Assembly (NCBI GenBank): GCA_022702705.1
Contig: CM040423.1
Span: 113,827,738 to 113,891,737, forward strand
Direction: 5' to 3'
DNA length: 64,000 nucleotides
Source: Papilionanthe hookeriana x Papilionanthe teres
Taxonomy: Eukaryota; Streptophyta; Magnoliopsida; Asparagales; Orchidaceae
The position numbers and the translations under genes are program-made. Of this stretch, positions 1 through 12,800 are shown one piece after another. The first letter of the stretch is position 1, and each line of letters starts with the position of its first letter. A model generated the notes under the pieces. The model worked only from the letters and a program-made list of their open reading frames with translations, was not told the DNA's origin and searched no databases.

Positions 1-2187
1 AGTCCAACATAAGATAATCGGATTATATACTAGTCTTTTCGTTATCCGACTACTTCCTATTTTTCATCATTTGACATCTTAAAAAAGGTTATTTTAAATT
101 AACCTATCTTAATTAATTGAAGTAATCATGATAATAAATTTTAAAATATATAGAGATACAAGCTACTGATTTAATCGAGATTGTTTATAAAATTCCATCA
201 CTCTTATCATATAACTAATCATATGGGCATTCGTCAGAATATTAATCGAGTCAAGCTAAACAAATGCATCATTGATTTTAAATTCATTCGTCAGAATACT
301 AACCAAGCTTGAGCCTGAGTTTGATTCAAACGTTTGTAATAAGCTTTCAAGCTCTATTTGTTTAAAATTATAGTTGTTTGAACCTGATTTAAGCTTTAAA
401 ATATTACCTAATTAAATAAGTTTTATTGAGCCCATTAAAAAGCCCTTATTAGATAATTGAGCAAACTGAAATGCAGCTATTAGTGATTTTATGTATAGAT
501 ACTTTAATCCAATAAAATAGTAAACAAGTAAGCATTAAAAACCATAAACAATAAATTTGTGTTCTCTGAATAAAAGGAACCTAATACATAAATAAATAAT
601 ATTTCACTTAATCATTTATAATCAAGAGTCAAATGAGCATACTATTAATTTTCAATCGATCTTTTGTATGAGCTTCTTACAAGTTTTAACATTGAAATCA
701 TATTGTTAGTAATCATAAATGAATCACATGTTATAGATTTTTTCTCATTTTACTTTTATTTCTTGTTTTTATTTTCAGTTTTGTTGGACCCTAATTTATA
801 GTATTTAAATACACCACAAGAGTTTGAGCTGAGTGAAGGAGAAGAGATAAAGATAGTAGAATAAGTCTATAATTTTATGTTGGTGAGGACCAAGGAAGAG
901 GTTCTTTACTCTTATTTTTGCCCCATACTTATATAAGCAAGTTTTGTGCAATTACAAAAAGAAAGGAACAGTTATGGAAATCCTTCTTAATGTCATTAAG
1001 ACTCTAATTGATTGTATAAGTTTTATGTCATATTTGCATTACAATTTGAATTTTAACATTGGCTAGTAATTAGCTGTTCGACTAGCTTCAAGTTGGCCAA
1101 CAAAGGCGACCAGTCGAGTGCCCTCTGAAGAGCGCATTAGTTGGTTGGGTGTTGAGCCGCATAGTAATCTAGCTGAATGTCTTTTGGCACGATCGTTCAG
1201 AGCGGTTGGTTGTGTGTTTGTCGTCAGTCTAGATGTGAGATTGGTTGGTCAAACACAGGATCTCTTAATCTTGCAAAGACTTTGGCTGATCTTGTCGCAA
1301 CCCATGTGGGGTATCCGACAAAATATGCGTCGATATGATTTATACCTCACTTTCGGCGGGTCTTGCTACCAAGCGGGGAACTATCTCCAGAGCTTGAACC
1401 TATCCTGGGTCTTAGAGATGTGACTTCATGCTTAGCCCCGATTGCATAGCTCGAGAAGAAGGTTCATTCATCTTGGTCGTTTATTCTCTTAGTAATTTAT
1501 ATTTGTGTTTTTTATGGGTACATATTAGTTCCCCAAGTTTTCAGGGTCCATAATAGCGACAACTACAATAAGGACTAAAAAATTATTAAGCAATCATAAG
1601 TAATAAATTTGTGAATTGATAGAATGTGCCCGTGTGCTCTATAAATAGACAGGAAATGAGCCTTGTGTACTTTTTTCATCTGTTTCTCATTTTACAATTG
1701 AGGTACGTTATGGCTGATAAAACAAATTGGATCGTCGTGGATCTTGAGAGGCTTACGAAAGTGGAGTTTCAAATTCCCTGTTTTGTAAAGAAGAAAAAGC
1801 TAGTGATGAAGGAATAGCGAGCGAGGCCCAAATTTTTCCCATCCAACGAAGTCGACTCGTTTGACGATGCAGATGGTCAGTTGTTGAAGACACCTCACCA
1901 AAGGGCCTGGTTGTCCGGTTCGGTTTTGCATGTTAAGTCCCAACAAGTCCTTTCAATCGAGGTGAGTGGTAAAGAGTCGGGAGGAGCGGCTGTCATAATC
2001 CGGCTGTCGCAATCCTCAGCAGTCTCTGTTGCAGGAAAGCAATGGCGCCTCGGCAAGCAAGAGGAGGCTTTTAAGACTATCTCTACCATGGAGAGATTTA
2101 TGGACAATTTGTCCAGGTCAGAGGAACACCAGGATGGCGGGTTGTTGAAGAATGCTGCGTAGTTTATCCCTATCATCGGGGGCCGCC
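1..2187. other. Unassigned AT-rich flank
   Basis: No recognisable gene. Positions 1-1080 are AT-rich with no long frame. From about 1118 to 2176 the base composition is more balanced and there are modest open frames: 1118-1423 and 1626-1817 on the plus strand, and two overlapping 93-codon frames on opposite strands (1881-2162 plus, 1895-2176 minus). None shows a motif I recognise, and the opposite-strand overlap means at most one can be real. The block ends sharply where element A's LTR begins near 2188. It may be an old unrecognised transposon remnant or plain intergenic DNA. Confidence 0.5.
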
Positions 2188-3459
2188 TTGGAATAAATTT
2201 TTAAAAAGTATTTTTAGTTCAGTCACAAGATATAATCAGTTTAATAAGAAAGTAGCCTATCTATACGCAAGTATGCGTATCACTCAAGTAATACAGTGCT
2301 CTAGTGGAGTCCTGGTTATCGATGCCACAGGGAGGAAGCAAACTTGAAAGCGTAGCACATAAATCCATTATTCAAATTTGCAATGCACATAAATTAAATA
2401 CTAAAGTTGCTAAAGTTTAATGATGCTAGAGATTTTAAGATCACTAAAGTACTTTCTGAACTTCAAATTAAAGTTAACTACTACTACAATAAGTCTTGTA
2501 TTGAAAAATTTAAATTTAGAGAAAGTTTACTCGCCCTTACATTGATGTTATGGTGAGTGAATGATAAATATTAGTAAGATTCTTATATTGTGCCAATTAG
2601 AAGCATGCATGATAAATATTAGTAAGATTCTTATATTGTGCCAATTAGAAGCATGCATATTCATTACCCTCTTCTGAGTGCTATAAAGAATATTGACTAA
2701 TCCTAGGATTAGTCCCTAAACCCGTGGTTAGGCTGCGAGGATACTAGCTCTCACTCTAGAGCTCCAACTTCCCTTTGCTTGAAGGTTAACTCTCGCTTTA
2801 GTTTCCAAACACTAGGATAAATTAGGGATTTTAGTCTGTCACCCTAAAATCTTCAATTCTATACCCAATAAACAATATTTCCCTATTTATTTGCACCCAA
2901 CCCCCATAAACTACATCACTCATTCACAGACATTGATTTTAACCTTCAATTTTGTTGTAGAAAGCATAGTCCTTCTGGATTGTTTGTTTCATAACATATT
3001 TTAACAATTTAATTGGCTAGATCAAAAAGTAAATGAATTATGAAGTGAAAATCATCATAATTTGTAAACATTTATATGACACATCCAATTTAAACCATCA
3101 CTTCACCATATATCATTGTAAGGTGAAAGATAAAGAAAACTACATAGAACTCTTGAGGAAGATACAAAAAAAATAAAGATTTTATATATGAAAGCAAAGT
3201 CATACAAACAAAAAAGAAGTAAAAACAACTTATCTCAATCTCTTCCCCAAGTAAATTCCTTGAAGTTCCTTTTAATCTCCTTCTCTCTTCACAACAACAC
3301 ATAATTCTCTCTTAGAATAGTAGTGAATGAAGCAATCTCTCACTTTTTCTCTCCTCCTACAACTCTTTTGAGAAGAAGCCCTCCTGCAACAAACATGAAA
3401 TATGCATTCCTTTAAAGTGCAATATCACAAAAAATGAATACAATATATATGGTGCATCA
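2188..3459 (-). repeat. 3' LTR of element A
   Basis: On the minus strand the LTR begins TGATGCACC directly after a polypurine tract (3460-3474). Its middle and end align with the LTRs of C and B: the 'gattttag...gtgacagactaaaat' block near 2830, the 'ctagagtgagag' block near 2755, and a terminal block near 2260-2330 resembling 'gatcgataaccaggactcc' in C. Length is about 1.27 kb, against 1.59-1.63 kb in C and 1.74 kb in B. The left end is uncertain because the copy is decayed and lacks a clear CA terminus. Confidence 0.75.
2561..2656. repeat. 48-bp perfect tandem duplication
   Basis: A 48-bp unit beginning atgataaatattag and ending agaagcatgc occurs twice in a row (2561-2608 and 2609-2656) with no visible differences. 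It lies inside A's decayed LTR. The copies are identical while the surrounding LTR is diverged, so the duplication is much younger than the element, as expected from replication slippage. Confidence 0.95.
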
Positions 3460-3474
3460 AAATCCTTCAAACTT
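3460..3474 (-). other. Polypurine tract of element A
   Basis: On the minus strand the sequence AAGTTTGAAGGATTT sits directly before the LTR start. It is preceded by a block with 'acttgagaacaagtaatagtt', close to 'acttgaggacaagtaataatt' before C's polypurine tract. It primes plus-strand DNA synthesis in Ty3/gypsy elements. Two of the G positions of C's GGGGG core have become A. Confidence 0.8.
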
Positions 3475-4846
3475 AACTATTACTTGTTCTCAAGTAATCC
3501 TTTTACTACATAAAAATATGGCTCTTAGTAGTGAACTTTACTTAAATATATGAATTTTGATTTAAATGAGTATAATAGCAAGACTTTTAGAAATATTTTT
3601 AGTAACTTAGGTCAAAACTATTTTTAGTCTCCTATTCATTTCAGGAATAACCATAATTTGCCACATTGAGGGTGCTTTGAAGGATCATATGAAAACAAGC
3701 TCATGAGAACTCTATTAGTAAAGATGCCAATACTATAATATAAATTTAGAAATTTAACTAGGCTCTTCGCTTAAGTTAATTCAAGTGAAGCCAATTTTTG
3801 ATTAGGCATCTACTACAGCTTCTCCTCACATATATTTCTTTTATAATTCTTTTCTCTTTTCTTTTTGGGATTGCTTTTCAATTCTATTTTTTCTTCTTTT
3901 TCTTTTTCTTTTTCTCTTTTTTCTTTCTTATGAGGATTACTATATCGAGATAGCCTTTAATAATTTTAAACTCCACTCTCCTCTCCTCAAAGTTGGAACT
4001 TCAAACGTCTCTTTACTTTATAAATATATATTATCTTATAAATGATTCATCATAGATCCACAATCTTTTCACCTCACATAAAACTCTAAGACTCTTAACA
4101 TTTCAAAAGCACAGTTTTCTTTACTTTAAATAGTCAACTATAGTCTAATCCTCTTATACTAAGTATCTTAGTCACATAAAATTAACTTTCATTATTAAAT
4201 ACTTTCATTCAAATCTACTATGATATTTAAATAAAATAAAAAATTTAGATATTTAAAGTTAAGCTCAACTACTTTAAGTCATGTTAAAATAATTTTGAAC
4301 TTTTTTTTAATTGAGAACAAATAAATGTTAATTTTTTTCTCCCCCAAACTTATGTTTTTCAGTGTATATCAAATTAATAAAAGAGAGAGAAAAGCAAAAA
4401 ACCTCTTTGTGTCGAGCTTTTGATTTTTCTGAAGCATGTAGGTATTAATAAAAAAATTTACTACATGCATAAAATATTTAGAAGCATTGTTCAGATATAT
4501 ATCAGAGATTTGCATGGTGAAGAAAATTTAAAACATAACTTTAAATACTTAATACAACATCCATTACAATTTGAATACAACTAGATAACAAACCAACATA
4601 AGTTTCATTACAACTTAACTAACTTTAAAAAAGTACAATTACTACACAAAAGCAAAAAAAAAACACAAAAATCTAGACAACCATAACAAACTAAAGAATA
4701 CTTGACTACCATTCATCCTCTCTTTCCTCTTATGCTCCTTCTTCCTCTTCAGTGCGGTACAAAATATAACGGCGGTAAGTAGGAAATATCACACCAGGAT
4801 CTCCCCTCATGAATCTCATACAAGCATCATGATAAGCTATATCCTA
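3475..4846 (-). other. 3' noncoding region of element A
   Basis: No usable ORF. The segment matches C's region 35241-36653. Both carry a long A/G tract of the form (aaaaag)n on the sense strand (here 3838-3935, seen as T/C on the plus strand), followed by 'gtgaggagaagctt/g...agatgcc.tatcaaaaattggcttca'. Conservation between two otherwise diverged elements suggests a role in the RNA, for example in 3' processing or packaging. That role is inference. Confidence 0.7.
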
Positions 4847-5830
4847 TTAAACTCTTCTCCTCTGATAATCATCATTGATGTTATTTCTTGCTTCTAATCC
4901 ATCAATCTTGCTATGAAGCCTCGTAATATCACTTTGTTGTGTCATTAGCCACTCTATAACATCAAAAGTAGTAAGAGTTCCAGAGGTAGAAGGTATATCA
5001 TGACTAGTAGAGGGAATCTCACTACTCTTACTTCCAGATCTCCATCCTACATGAGATTCATATCTGTGAATGTTGGCTTTACTAATAGGCTTTAAAGGAT
5101 AAACCAACTCTTCGCTGCTATCAACCTCAACTCCTGATTTTACACATAACGTGTAAATCAAGGCAGGATGTCCCAGTCCTCCAGTGGTTTCCCCTTTAGC
5201 TATTGACTGAATATTTTTATGAATAACTCTACCAATGTCAATTATTCTCATGTTTTAAATACAAAAATTCAGAATAGCTCTATCCCTTGAAACTTCACAA
5301 TGATAATAAGTAGGTAGTAGTTTTGCAGAAATAAAGTAATGTCAGGCTTTAGATGCGACATTTAGAGTGGAAGCAGGAAAAGTTATCTTTTTTTCCTTTG
5401 CTTTGTTTTCCACTCCCCTTATCCATCAGTAAGAAAAGTAATTACCTAATTTAAGGCTGCATCCATAGTGCCAAAAGATTTGGACTCACAAAATGGATTA
5501 TTTCTCAAATGGTAGAAAGCATAGATTCATGCAGGAGTGAATTCAACCATTTGTGCTCAAACAAGAACATATTCTTCTTCAGTCCACCGCAAGCTAGTAT
5601 AAAACTCACGGACTACATCAGCAATAGGATTGGTAGAAAAATAATAAAAAGCTTCCCAATTCCAATTAGTAATCACCTGCTCCACAACTCCGCCCAGTTT
5701 TTCAAATCCTCGATCCTGAATACAATTTTGGCTTCGGAGTGTAGAATTGAAGTAATGCTCAGCTGTAATATTCAAAATTTTTCTTTAATCTCTACCCCTT
5801 AAACATTCTTAGAGCCATTTCAAAATTTTA
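4847..5830 (-). pseudogene. Element A ORF X2: decayed plant transposon protein
   Basis: Two minus-strand frames belong to one decayed gene: an N-terminal piece (5557-5775) containing 'VVREFYTSL', and a C-terminal piece (4847-5251) containing 'GLGHPALIYTLC' and 'RYESHVGWRSGS'. Both align with ORF X2 of element C (34057-35240), which has 'VVKEFYANL', 'GHPGLIFALC' and 'YESHEGWRLGT'. I recognise the family as the putative plant transposon protein domain (Transposase_32) often found downstream of pol in Athila-type elements. Its molecular function is not known to me. Stops and frameshifts separate the pieces. The 5' limit is approximate, placed by analogy with C. Confidence 0.75.
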
Positions 5831-6630
5831 AAATAATTTGAAAATAAATCCCAATAAATTCCAAAATCACGATGTAAAGACTTCAAAGTCAAATCTAATA
5901 TGTAAGAGCATTTCACTATAAAGTATCTCAATGTTTTCTTCAAAAACCCCAAATTTTCAGATTTCCCTAATATAGGAGATTTTCACGGTAAAAAACAAAA
6001 ACTTTTAGTTTAAAGTAGAGCTCTTACCAAGAGAAGATGAGATCCAAGCTAAAAAAGCCTGGAAATCACCTCAAATCCAAATGATAGCATGCCCTAGGAG
6101 TGATTCGGCCTTGGCTGGAGGTTGAATGTGGTCAAATGTGATCAAAGGCTCAAAACCACGATTTTAAAATGTCCAGGATGAGTTTTGGATTTTAGGCGCC
6201 ATCAGCGCTAGACCGATTTTCAGGGTTCCACAAAATTTTGCGCTTTTGATCATTTCGAAGTTAGGATGACATCTAATTTGCCTCTTTAAGCATCTATATT
6301 CATAATTAAGTGATGAAATAATACAAATATTACACAAACAACACAAAACATCACTTTTATATATAAAATCCATAATTACAAACATAAACATATAAGTTAT
6401 TCTACCACATCAACATTTAAGGGTTGCAATCAAACCACAATACTCTAACACTAAAAACATAACATAAAATCAAATCTTAAGCGTAATTAAGTTTGAAATC
6501 GCACCGTAAGCAAGCCAAATATAAAACTAAATTAAGAAAATAAAGTCTAAATACTAACTAAAGTAGATAAAACAGGGAATTACCACTCCTCATCAATGTC
6601 TATGCTATCTTCACTGATATCTTCCATTAA

Positions 6631-7740
6631 TTAGGTGCTCAAAAAGTTGTAGTAGTGTCGATACGTGAATTCATCAGTTGAATCCTCTTCAATCCAAGCC
6701 TTTTTCTTCATCAATTGTATCAATACTTCTTCCATATGCCCAGTATGATCGAACTGCTCCTTCATCCTCCAATCCAAATTATCAAATAATTCAGATAAAA
6801 TTTTAATTACATCCATAAGATTTCGTACCTTTTTCTCCAGTTTCTTGATCTTCTTCAGAATCAACTGCGCATTTTTAGGAAAATGAGGTTAAATAGGTAG
6901 TAAACTCTGAGATGGTTGTCTACCTTTATGCACAGATCATTTTTATCCCCAGTTGCTGGATAGTCATAAATATTAGTTGGGTCCATAGGCATTCATGGGA
7001 GAAACACTTTTTCCAAAATTTTAGATGGAACTTATGACTAGTTGCAGCGAAGAAATATAGTGGAAGAATGCCCCGAACCATAATTTGAACCATGCACAAT
7101 CAAACCCAAAACAAATTTCACAATTATAGTGCCAATATCAATAAACCTTCCAGTTTGAATGCAATAGTTCAATATTGCACTTTCCTTCATAACTTCACTA
7201 ATTTTCATGGTCAGGAGTAATTTTGAAGATATAAAGATATGTCATTGCTTCGACACATGATTCAATAAGGTAGTAGAGAAATTGACATGCCTGTACTCTC
7301 TTATCTTTCAATCATCTCTTTCATCCTTCAAATATCAATAAATTTCTCTTGTAGGGACAAAATGGGTATAATGATAAATTGGCACATTATCTGTCATATA
7401 AATTTCATTAATCTTGGAAGGAGTGATTGATATCCACCTACTTCATACATAGACGACTTCTTGGTTAATTCCATGAAGATTTGCATAAAATTCCTTCACC
7501 ACAGGAATGACTGCTGTGGTAATAGTATAACAGAACACTTCACATTGCCTCGACATAAAAATTTCTTCTACTCAAGCACTAGGAACATTCATACCTCGAT
7601 TGACAAAGCCTCGTTCCTTCATAAGCCTCCTCTTTATCAAAACTTTATCGCAAAGTCATTGCACCTCAAAAATGACAAACTTTCTCCTGTTGAAAACTCT
7701 AAATCATGGAGATTAAAAGAAGTTGGAAACCATGAAATGT
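6631..7740 (-). pseudogene. Element A ORF X1: first plant transposon protein copy
   Basis: The best-preserved piece is 6631-6864 (77 codons), with 'DNLDWRMKEQFDHTGH' and 'NFLST' at the end. It matches the C-terminal part of C's X1 ('DHIDWRMKEHFDHNGL'). Upstream, minus-strand frames between about 6900 and 7740 give fragments such as 'VVKEFYANLHGINQ' and 'HYTHFVPTREIY', the N-terminal and middle parts of the same domain, split by several stops. X1 and X2 are related but distinct, so A carries two tandem copies as C does. Function unknown. Confidence 0.7.
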
Positions 7741-8130
7741 AAATTTTGGAACTACACTTCCATTTTTCTGGAGTTAATGGGTTTTAAATGAGTTTGGGGA
7801 GCTATATGGGTGAATCTCCCGCTCAAAACTGCCAAATTCTGCCATTTGAAACTCCAAAAGTTGCTACTCGGTCGTCAACGCCATTGGCACCCAAGCTCTG
7901 AATTTAAATAATGCTTCTGGAAAATCTCACTATTGGGGCCCATTCTAGCACAGTCGACGTCAGATCACAGCTTTGCTCCAATAACATTTTCGTCCAAATA
8001 AACTCTGAATCTTCAATACAATTCAATAATTATAAGCATTTAGGATATTTATGAGTAGTAGGACTCAAATATATAACTATCTAATAATAAAATAACTACA
8101 ACTAAATAAAATTAGACTAAACAACACTGA
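7741..8130 (-). other. Noncoding spacer between integrase motif and X1 in element A
   Basis: No gene seen. It corresponds to 31611-31988 of element C, the leader ahead of X1. A GC-richer stretch near 7860-7960 sits where C carries its CTCGCCGACGGCGAG palindromes, but the palindrome itself is not recognisable here. Confidence 0.5.
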
Positions 8131-8165
8131 TAACTATGGGTTGTCTCCCATAAAGCACTTGGTTT
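8131..8165 (-). promoter_or_regulatory. Conserved post-integrase motif
   Basis: On the minus strand this reads 'aagtgctttatgggagacaacccata', the counterpart of 'aagcgctttatgggaggcaacccata' at 31576-31610 in C. The CTTTATGGGAGGCAACCCA block recurs just downstream of integrase in Athila-type plant elements, to my knowledge. Its job is unsettled; an effect on expression of the downstream ORF is a reasonable guess. Confidence 0.7.
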
Positions 8166-8169
8166 AATA

Positions 8170-9865
8170 TAGTCATCCCGACAAAAATTAGTTTTATTCA
8201 GGTTGACTTAACATTAAAACCTATTGAAAATTTGGTCGTGACCCCTTAAAATATGGTTTTAATCAATGTCCATTAAATTTAAATATTCTTTTCAGTTTTA
8301 TGATCTTCAGTATCAACAGCTCCAGACTGGTAAACTTTATAATAGTGAAAGATCCTATCCACCTAGACTTTAGTTTTCCAGGACATAATTTCATCCTTGT
8401 ATTATATAACAAAACTTACTGTCTAGGTTCAAATCTCTTTGTCATAATCTTCCGATCATGCCATATCTTCATTTTCTCCTTGTAAGTTCTATCATTATCA
8501 TAAGATTCATTTCTAATTTCTTGCAATTCATTAAGTTGTTATAATATTTTCTCACCAGCATCCTTTAAATTGAAATTGAACTCTTTAATCACTCAATATG
8601 CTTTATGTTCCAATTCAACTGATAAATGACAAGTTTTTTTCCAAAAATCAGTCCATAAGGAGACATTCTTATAAGAGCTTTATAAGCAGTCCTATATGCC
8701 CATAATGCAGTATCTAATCTCACAGACCAATCTAATTTAAGGATTTATAGATTTCTCCAAAATTCATTTAATTTTGTGGTTAGATACCTCAGTTAAACCA
8801 CTTGTTTGGGGATGATAATCAGTTGGGATTTTATGCATAATATTATATTTTTTAGTCAACATTTGAATCAAATTTCTTCTAAAATAAGATCCGCCATCAG
8901 TAATGATAACACTTACATTTCATATCTTGTAAAAATATTTTTCATTAAAAATTTTGAAACACTTTGAGCATCATATTTAGGTAAAGTTATGGCTTCAATC
9001 CATTTTGATACATGATTCCTTGCAATCAATTTATTTATATTCCCAAATGAAGGAATAAATTGTCCCATAAAATCTAATCCCCAAACATCAAAGATTTTAA
9101 CTTCCAATGTAAAATTTAGGGGCATTTCATTTCTTACAAAATTATTAGCTACTTGCTAACATCAATCAAAAGTTTTAACATATCTATTAAAAAGATTAGG
9201 CCAATAGAATCTAGATTGTAAAATCTTATGTGTAATTTTGTCTTTTCTAAAATGTCCCCCAAATTTATAATCATGGCATCTCTGAATAATTGGTTCAATT
9301 TCTACATAAGGCACACATCTCCTAATGACTAGATCCTTGCATTGTTTATATAAATTTGGGTCATCCCAAAAGTAAAATTTATCATCATATATAATTTTTT
9401 TTTGTTGTTGCATACATAGTTCAGGTGGTAAACTATCACTGACAATATAGTTCATAATATAAACATACAACTGTAAATTCCATTATTTTATATTATAAAT
9501 TTGTTCATCAGGAAAGGTTTCTGTGATTTCATCTTCAAAATCCGATAATTCACATTGTTTTAGCCTAGATAAATGATCGGCTATTTGATTTGTAAGATCC
9601 TTTTCTAACCACTATAATGAAGCCAAATTCTTACATTAGAAGTACCCATCTGATTAATCTTAGTTTAGTATCCTTATTTTTTGTTAAGTACTTGATAGTA
9701 GAATGGTCTATATGTACTATACATTTAGTCCCAATTAAGTACGACTTAAATTTTTTAAAAACATATACAATCACTATTAACTCTCTTTCAGTAGTGGTAT
9801 AATTAATTTGAGCTTCATTATGAGTTTTACTAGCATAGTACATGTGGTCGTTAAAATTTTTTTTT
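8170..9865 (-). pseudogene. Element A pol fragment: RNase H C-terminal part and integrase
   Basis: Minus-strand pieces appear in pol order. 9631-9885 gives RNase H ('YYASKTHNEAQINYTTTERE', 'VHIDHSTIKYLT'). 9162-9470 gives the integrase zinc-binding region ('RCHDYKFGGHF', 'ILQSRFYWPNLF'). 8913-9125 gives the start of the catalytic core ('VWGLDFMGQFIPSFGN', 'KWIEA'). From 8890 to 8170 come the rest of the core and the C-terminal tail in broken frames ('SRWIGSFTI'). The first few codons of the RNase H frame come from the D LTR at the junction. The region aligns throughout with C (29825-31549). RT is missing because D interrupts the gene. Confidence 0.85.
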
Positions 9866-12800
9866 GAAGTAAATGGGTATGACATTTTGTTTTGAAAAGA
9901 TTCTTAGAATATATTTTTATGAAATTAGAGATTTGAATTAATTTAATATATGTATATATTTTTTAAAAATAATATTTTAATGAAAAGTATGAAATCAAAC
10001 TGATCTCATATAAATGTTAGCTTAGATAATCAAGCGCTTCATCACAATACATGCACCTACACCGAAGAATAGATACATGGCTTGGGGTAAGGCTTAATCA
10101 AATAAATTAAAGGATTCATGACATCCATTTGGTCTATGAACCAATTTTGACCGACAATTTCCCCTATCTAATATGAAGGAATTAGATAGAGTTTATATTA
10201 ATCTGGGGTCTTTATGTTTCTTATAAGAGCAAGCCCTTATAGTTAATTACATCTTAGATAATTGAAGTCACCTAAGAAAACTCTTTATTTAGATCAGGAA
10301 ATATTTATATTCATGGCTTCCAAAGGTAAGGTTTTCAAATAAAATGTGATGGTCAGAAATTCAATAGGTGAATGGCTCAAGTTTTGAAACATTTCATGTT
10401 ATCAGAATCCAACAGAGAGATGGTTAAGGGAAGGACATGGATTCAAGAAAAATCTTGTTGTCTTCCCAAACTATCCTATAGTTTGGCTTTGATTTAGGTT
10501 GTTTATTTGATGTTTCACCCTGTCAATTTTATTATTTAAGACATACATTCACTTGATATCGATCATGTGAGTGTCCTAGAAGATAGGAGGATTTATGTCA
10601 TACCCGATGACAACCGCGGAATACTAAAGTGAATTAGGGATTATATTACACAGTAGAGCAGTGCAAAAGCCTAAAGAAATATGAGAATTTATGCTGCACT
10701 GGGCAAGCTACCTTGAAGGCTTATGGCTTGTTGTTTTAAACTAAGGAATGGTTTTGCTGATGTTGACAAATTTTGCTGTTGAAGATGGCCGTGCTGCCCA
10801 CCATGCAAGCTCCAAACTCTTCGTCGTAGCAGGTTTAGTTTAAAGAAGTGTCAATTGAGGTAAAGAAAGAAGTGTCATGTTTTAGAAATATTTAAACTGA
10901 GGTGTCTTAATGTTTTATTAGGGGGAACATTAAGATTGATTATTGCAAAATCGGTTAAGATCCCACGGTTCCATCATCCCTGCACCGCTATTTTCGTCGG
11001 ATTCAATTAGTCCAAATGAATTTACTAAACTCAACTTAATGAGTTCCATACTTTTAATTAGACCATGGGAAAACCCTGTTAGCAACATGTGGGTTAGCTC
11101 CTCTAAGGAATCCTGATCATCTAATGAGTCGTTTTAAATTAGATGCTGTTGTGTTTTTTTTGTTTTGTTTGTGACTAAATTTTGAGTTTCTTTATATTTT
11201 TGAATGTTGTGGCAGTAGATTTTATCTTGTTTTGATTTTTAATTTTGATTTTTTTCTTAGTTTTATGGCTATCCTAAAGGTTTCAGTTTTCATGCAGGGT
11301 GATATTATTGTGTAGCATCCAAATTTGCAAGAAAAGAAAGTACAGTAGAGTGCAGGTATGTAAATTGTAATAAAATAAAGCATGCCTGGTAGGTCTTCCC
11401 TTCATCTCCTCCTGAAACTTTAGTATTCTTTGCAATAAACATTTTTTTTTGTAGGGAAGTAAGACCCTATGGATATGTTCATCATGAGCCTACAAAGTCC
11501 TAAGTCATAACTTGGTGAACTCCTATTTATTTGTGAGATATTTTCATTTAATAAAAATAATAAATACAATACTCCTGGAAGGTGTTCAGAAGACTTATGA
11601 AACGGCCTATGAGAAACTCAGATATTTCACAATACTTTTGAACTTCCTTGAGGTTCTTTTGGACTTATTATAGTTATTAGTCGATTTATCCCTTTCACAC
11701 CCTTATGCTCAGTGAACCAAAATTTTAATCATTTTTAAGAGTAGGGTAATTCATCATTTATTATTCAATTTAAGAATTATGTGGGTGAAGACCCCAAAGG
11801 ACAAATTAACATTTTTAGGGTACTTCGTCAAATTTTGGTTCAGGGCTTGTAGTGTCTCAAAAAACTCTTGTTTTGATTATATTAAGTTTTCTAAACCTTT
11901 TTATAATAAAATTTGATCAAGCCTAGTTCACTACTAAGCCCCTTAGGATTTAGTGGGTATTTTTATGTCTTTAGAAAAGGAAATTTTATGACTTTCAAGT
12001 ATATGATTCTTATGAAAATATTTCTTTATCATTTAAACATCAAATAAAGGGGAATTAAATTAGTGGAATATTAACTTCAAAAATCAACCCCTAACCTTAA
12101 GGTTCTTGTAATTTGATTTTTCTTCCAAATTATAATAATTAAAGAAATTTAAATATTTAATTTTTTTGTCACAAAATTGCAGTAGGTTTCTACCATTTAT
12201 CTCTTAATGTTTCAATCATTCAGATGAACTTATTAGAGTCAAAATTTACCCATTTTTCCCTCTTGAATTTAAGCCTAAATATTAATTAAGGCTAAGTATC
12301 CAAAATTACCATTTTGCCCTTAAGTTCCTATCAGCTCATAATTCATCAAATTTAATTCAAATGACTTTGGAATTTTTATCCTACCTTACTAATGAATTGA
12401 TTAAAACATCAAAGGAGAAAATGTGATCTTTCAAAATTTAATTTAATTTATATATTTATTTTCATACAAAAAAAGGATTTTCAATGAAAAATCAATAACT
12501 TGACCAAGACAAATCATAATCCCTTGAAATTTTTACTGGAGATAGCCCAAGATGAGTAAATCATGTGGACCAAATTTCATGATTTTTTCAGTTTTAATTT
12601 AATTATTAGAAGTATTTTATTTTCTGGAGTTTTAATTAATTATAAAATATTTTAGAAGTTGAAAATTTAATTTTATATTTTTCAAAAATCTCTCTGAGGT
12701 CAGGGAACCCAGAGAAATAAGTTTCATATTTTTTTTATTTTTATTTTAATTACTAGAATTATTTTAGTGAAAATATCAAGAAAATTCATTTTTAGCCTCT

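Larger units (their letters stand above)
2188..9865 (-). mobile_element. Element A: 3' half of an Athila-type Ty3/gypsy retrotransposon
   Basis: Read on the minus strand from right to left, the element gives part of RNase H, integrase, a conserved motif, two decayed plant-transposon-protein ORFs (X1, X2), a polypurine tract and a 3' LTR. Order and sequence match the complete element C at 25413-38297, so the lineage call is firm. The 5' half (gag, protease, RT, 5' LTR) is absent because element D interrupts A inside its RNase H at about 9866. The missing part should lie beyond D and its nested insertions, outside this window. Every ORF carries stops or frameshifts. The left boundary at 2188 is approximate, set where LTR-like sequence gives way to unrelated DNA. 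Confidence 0.85.
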
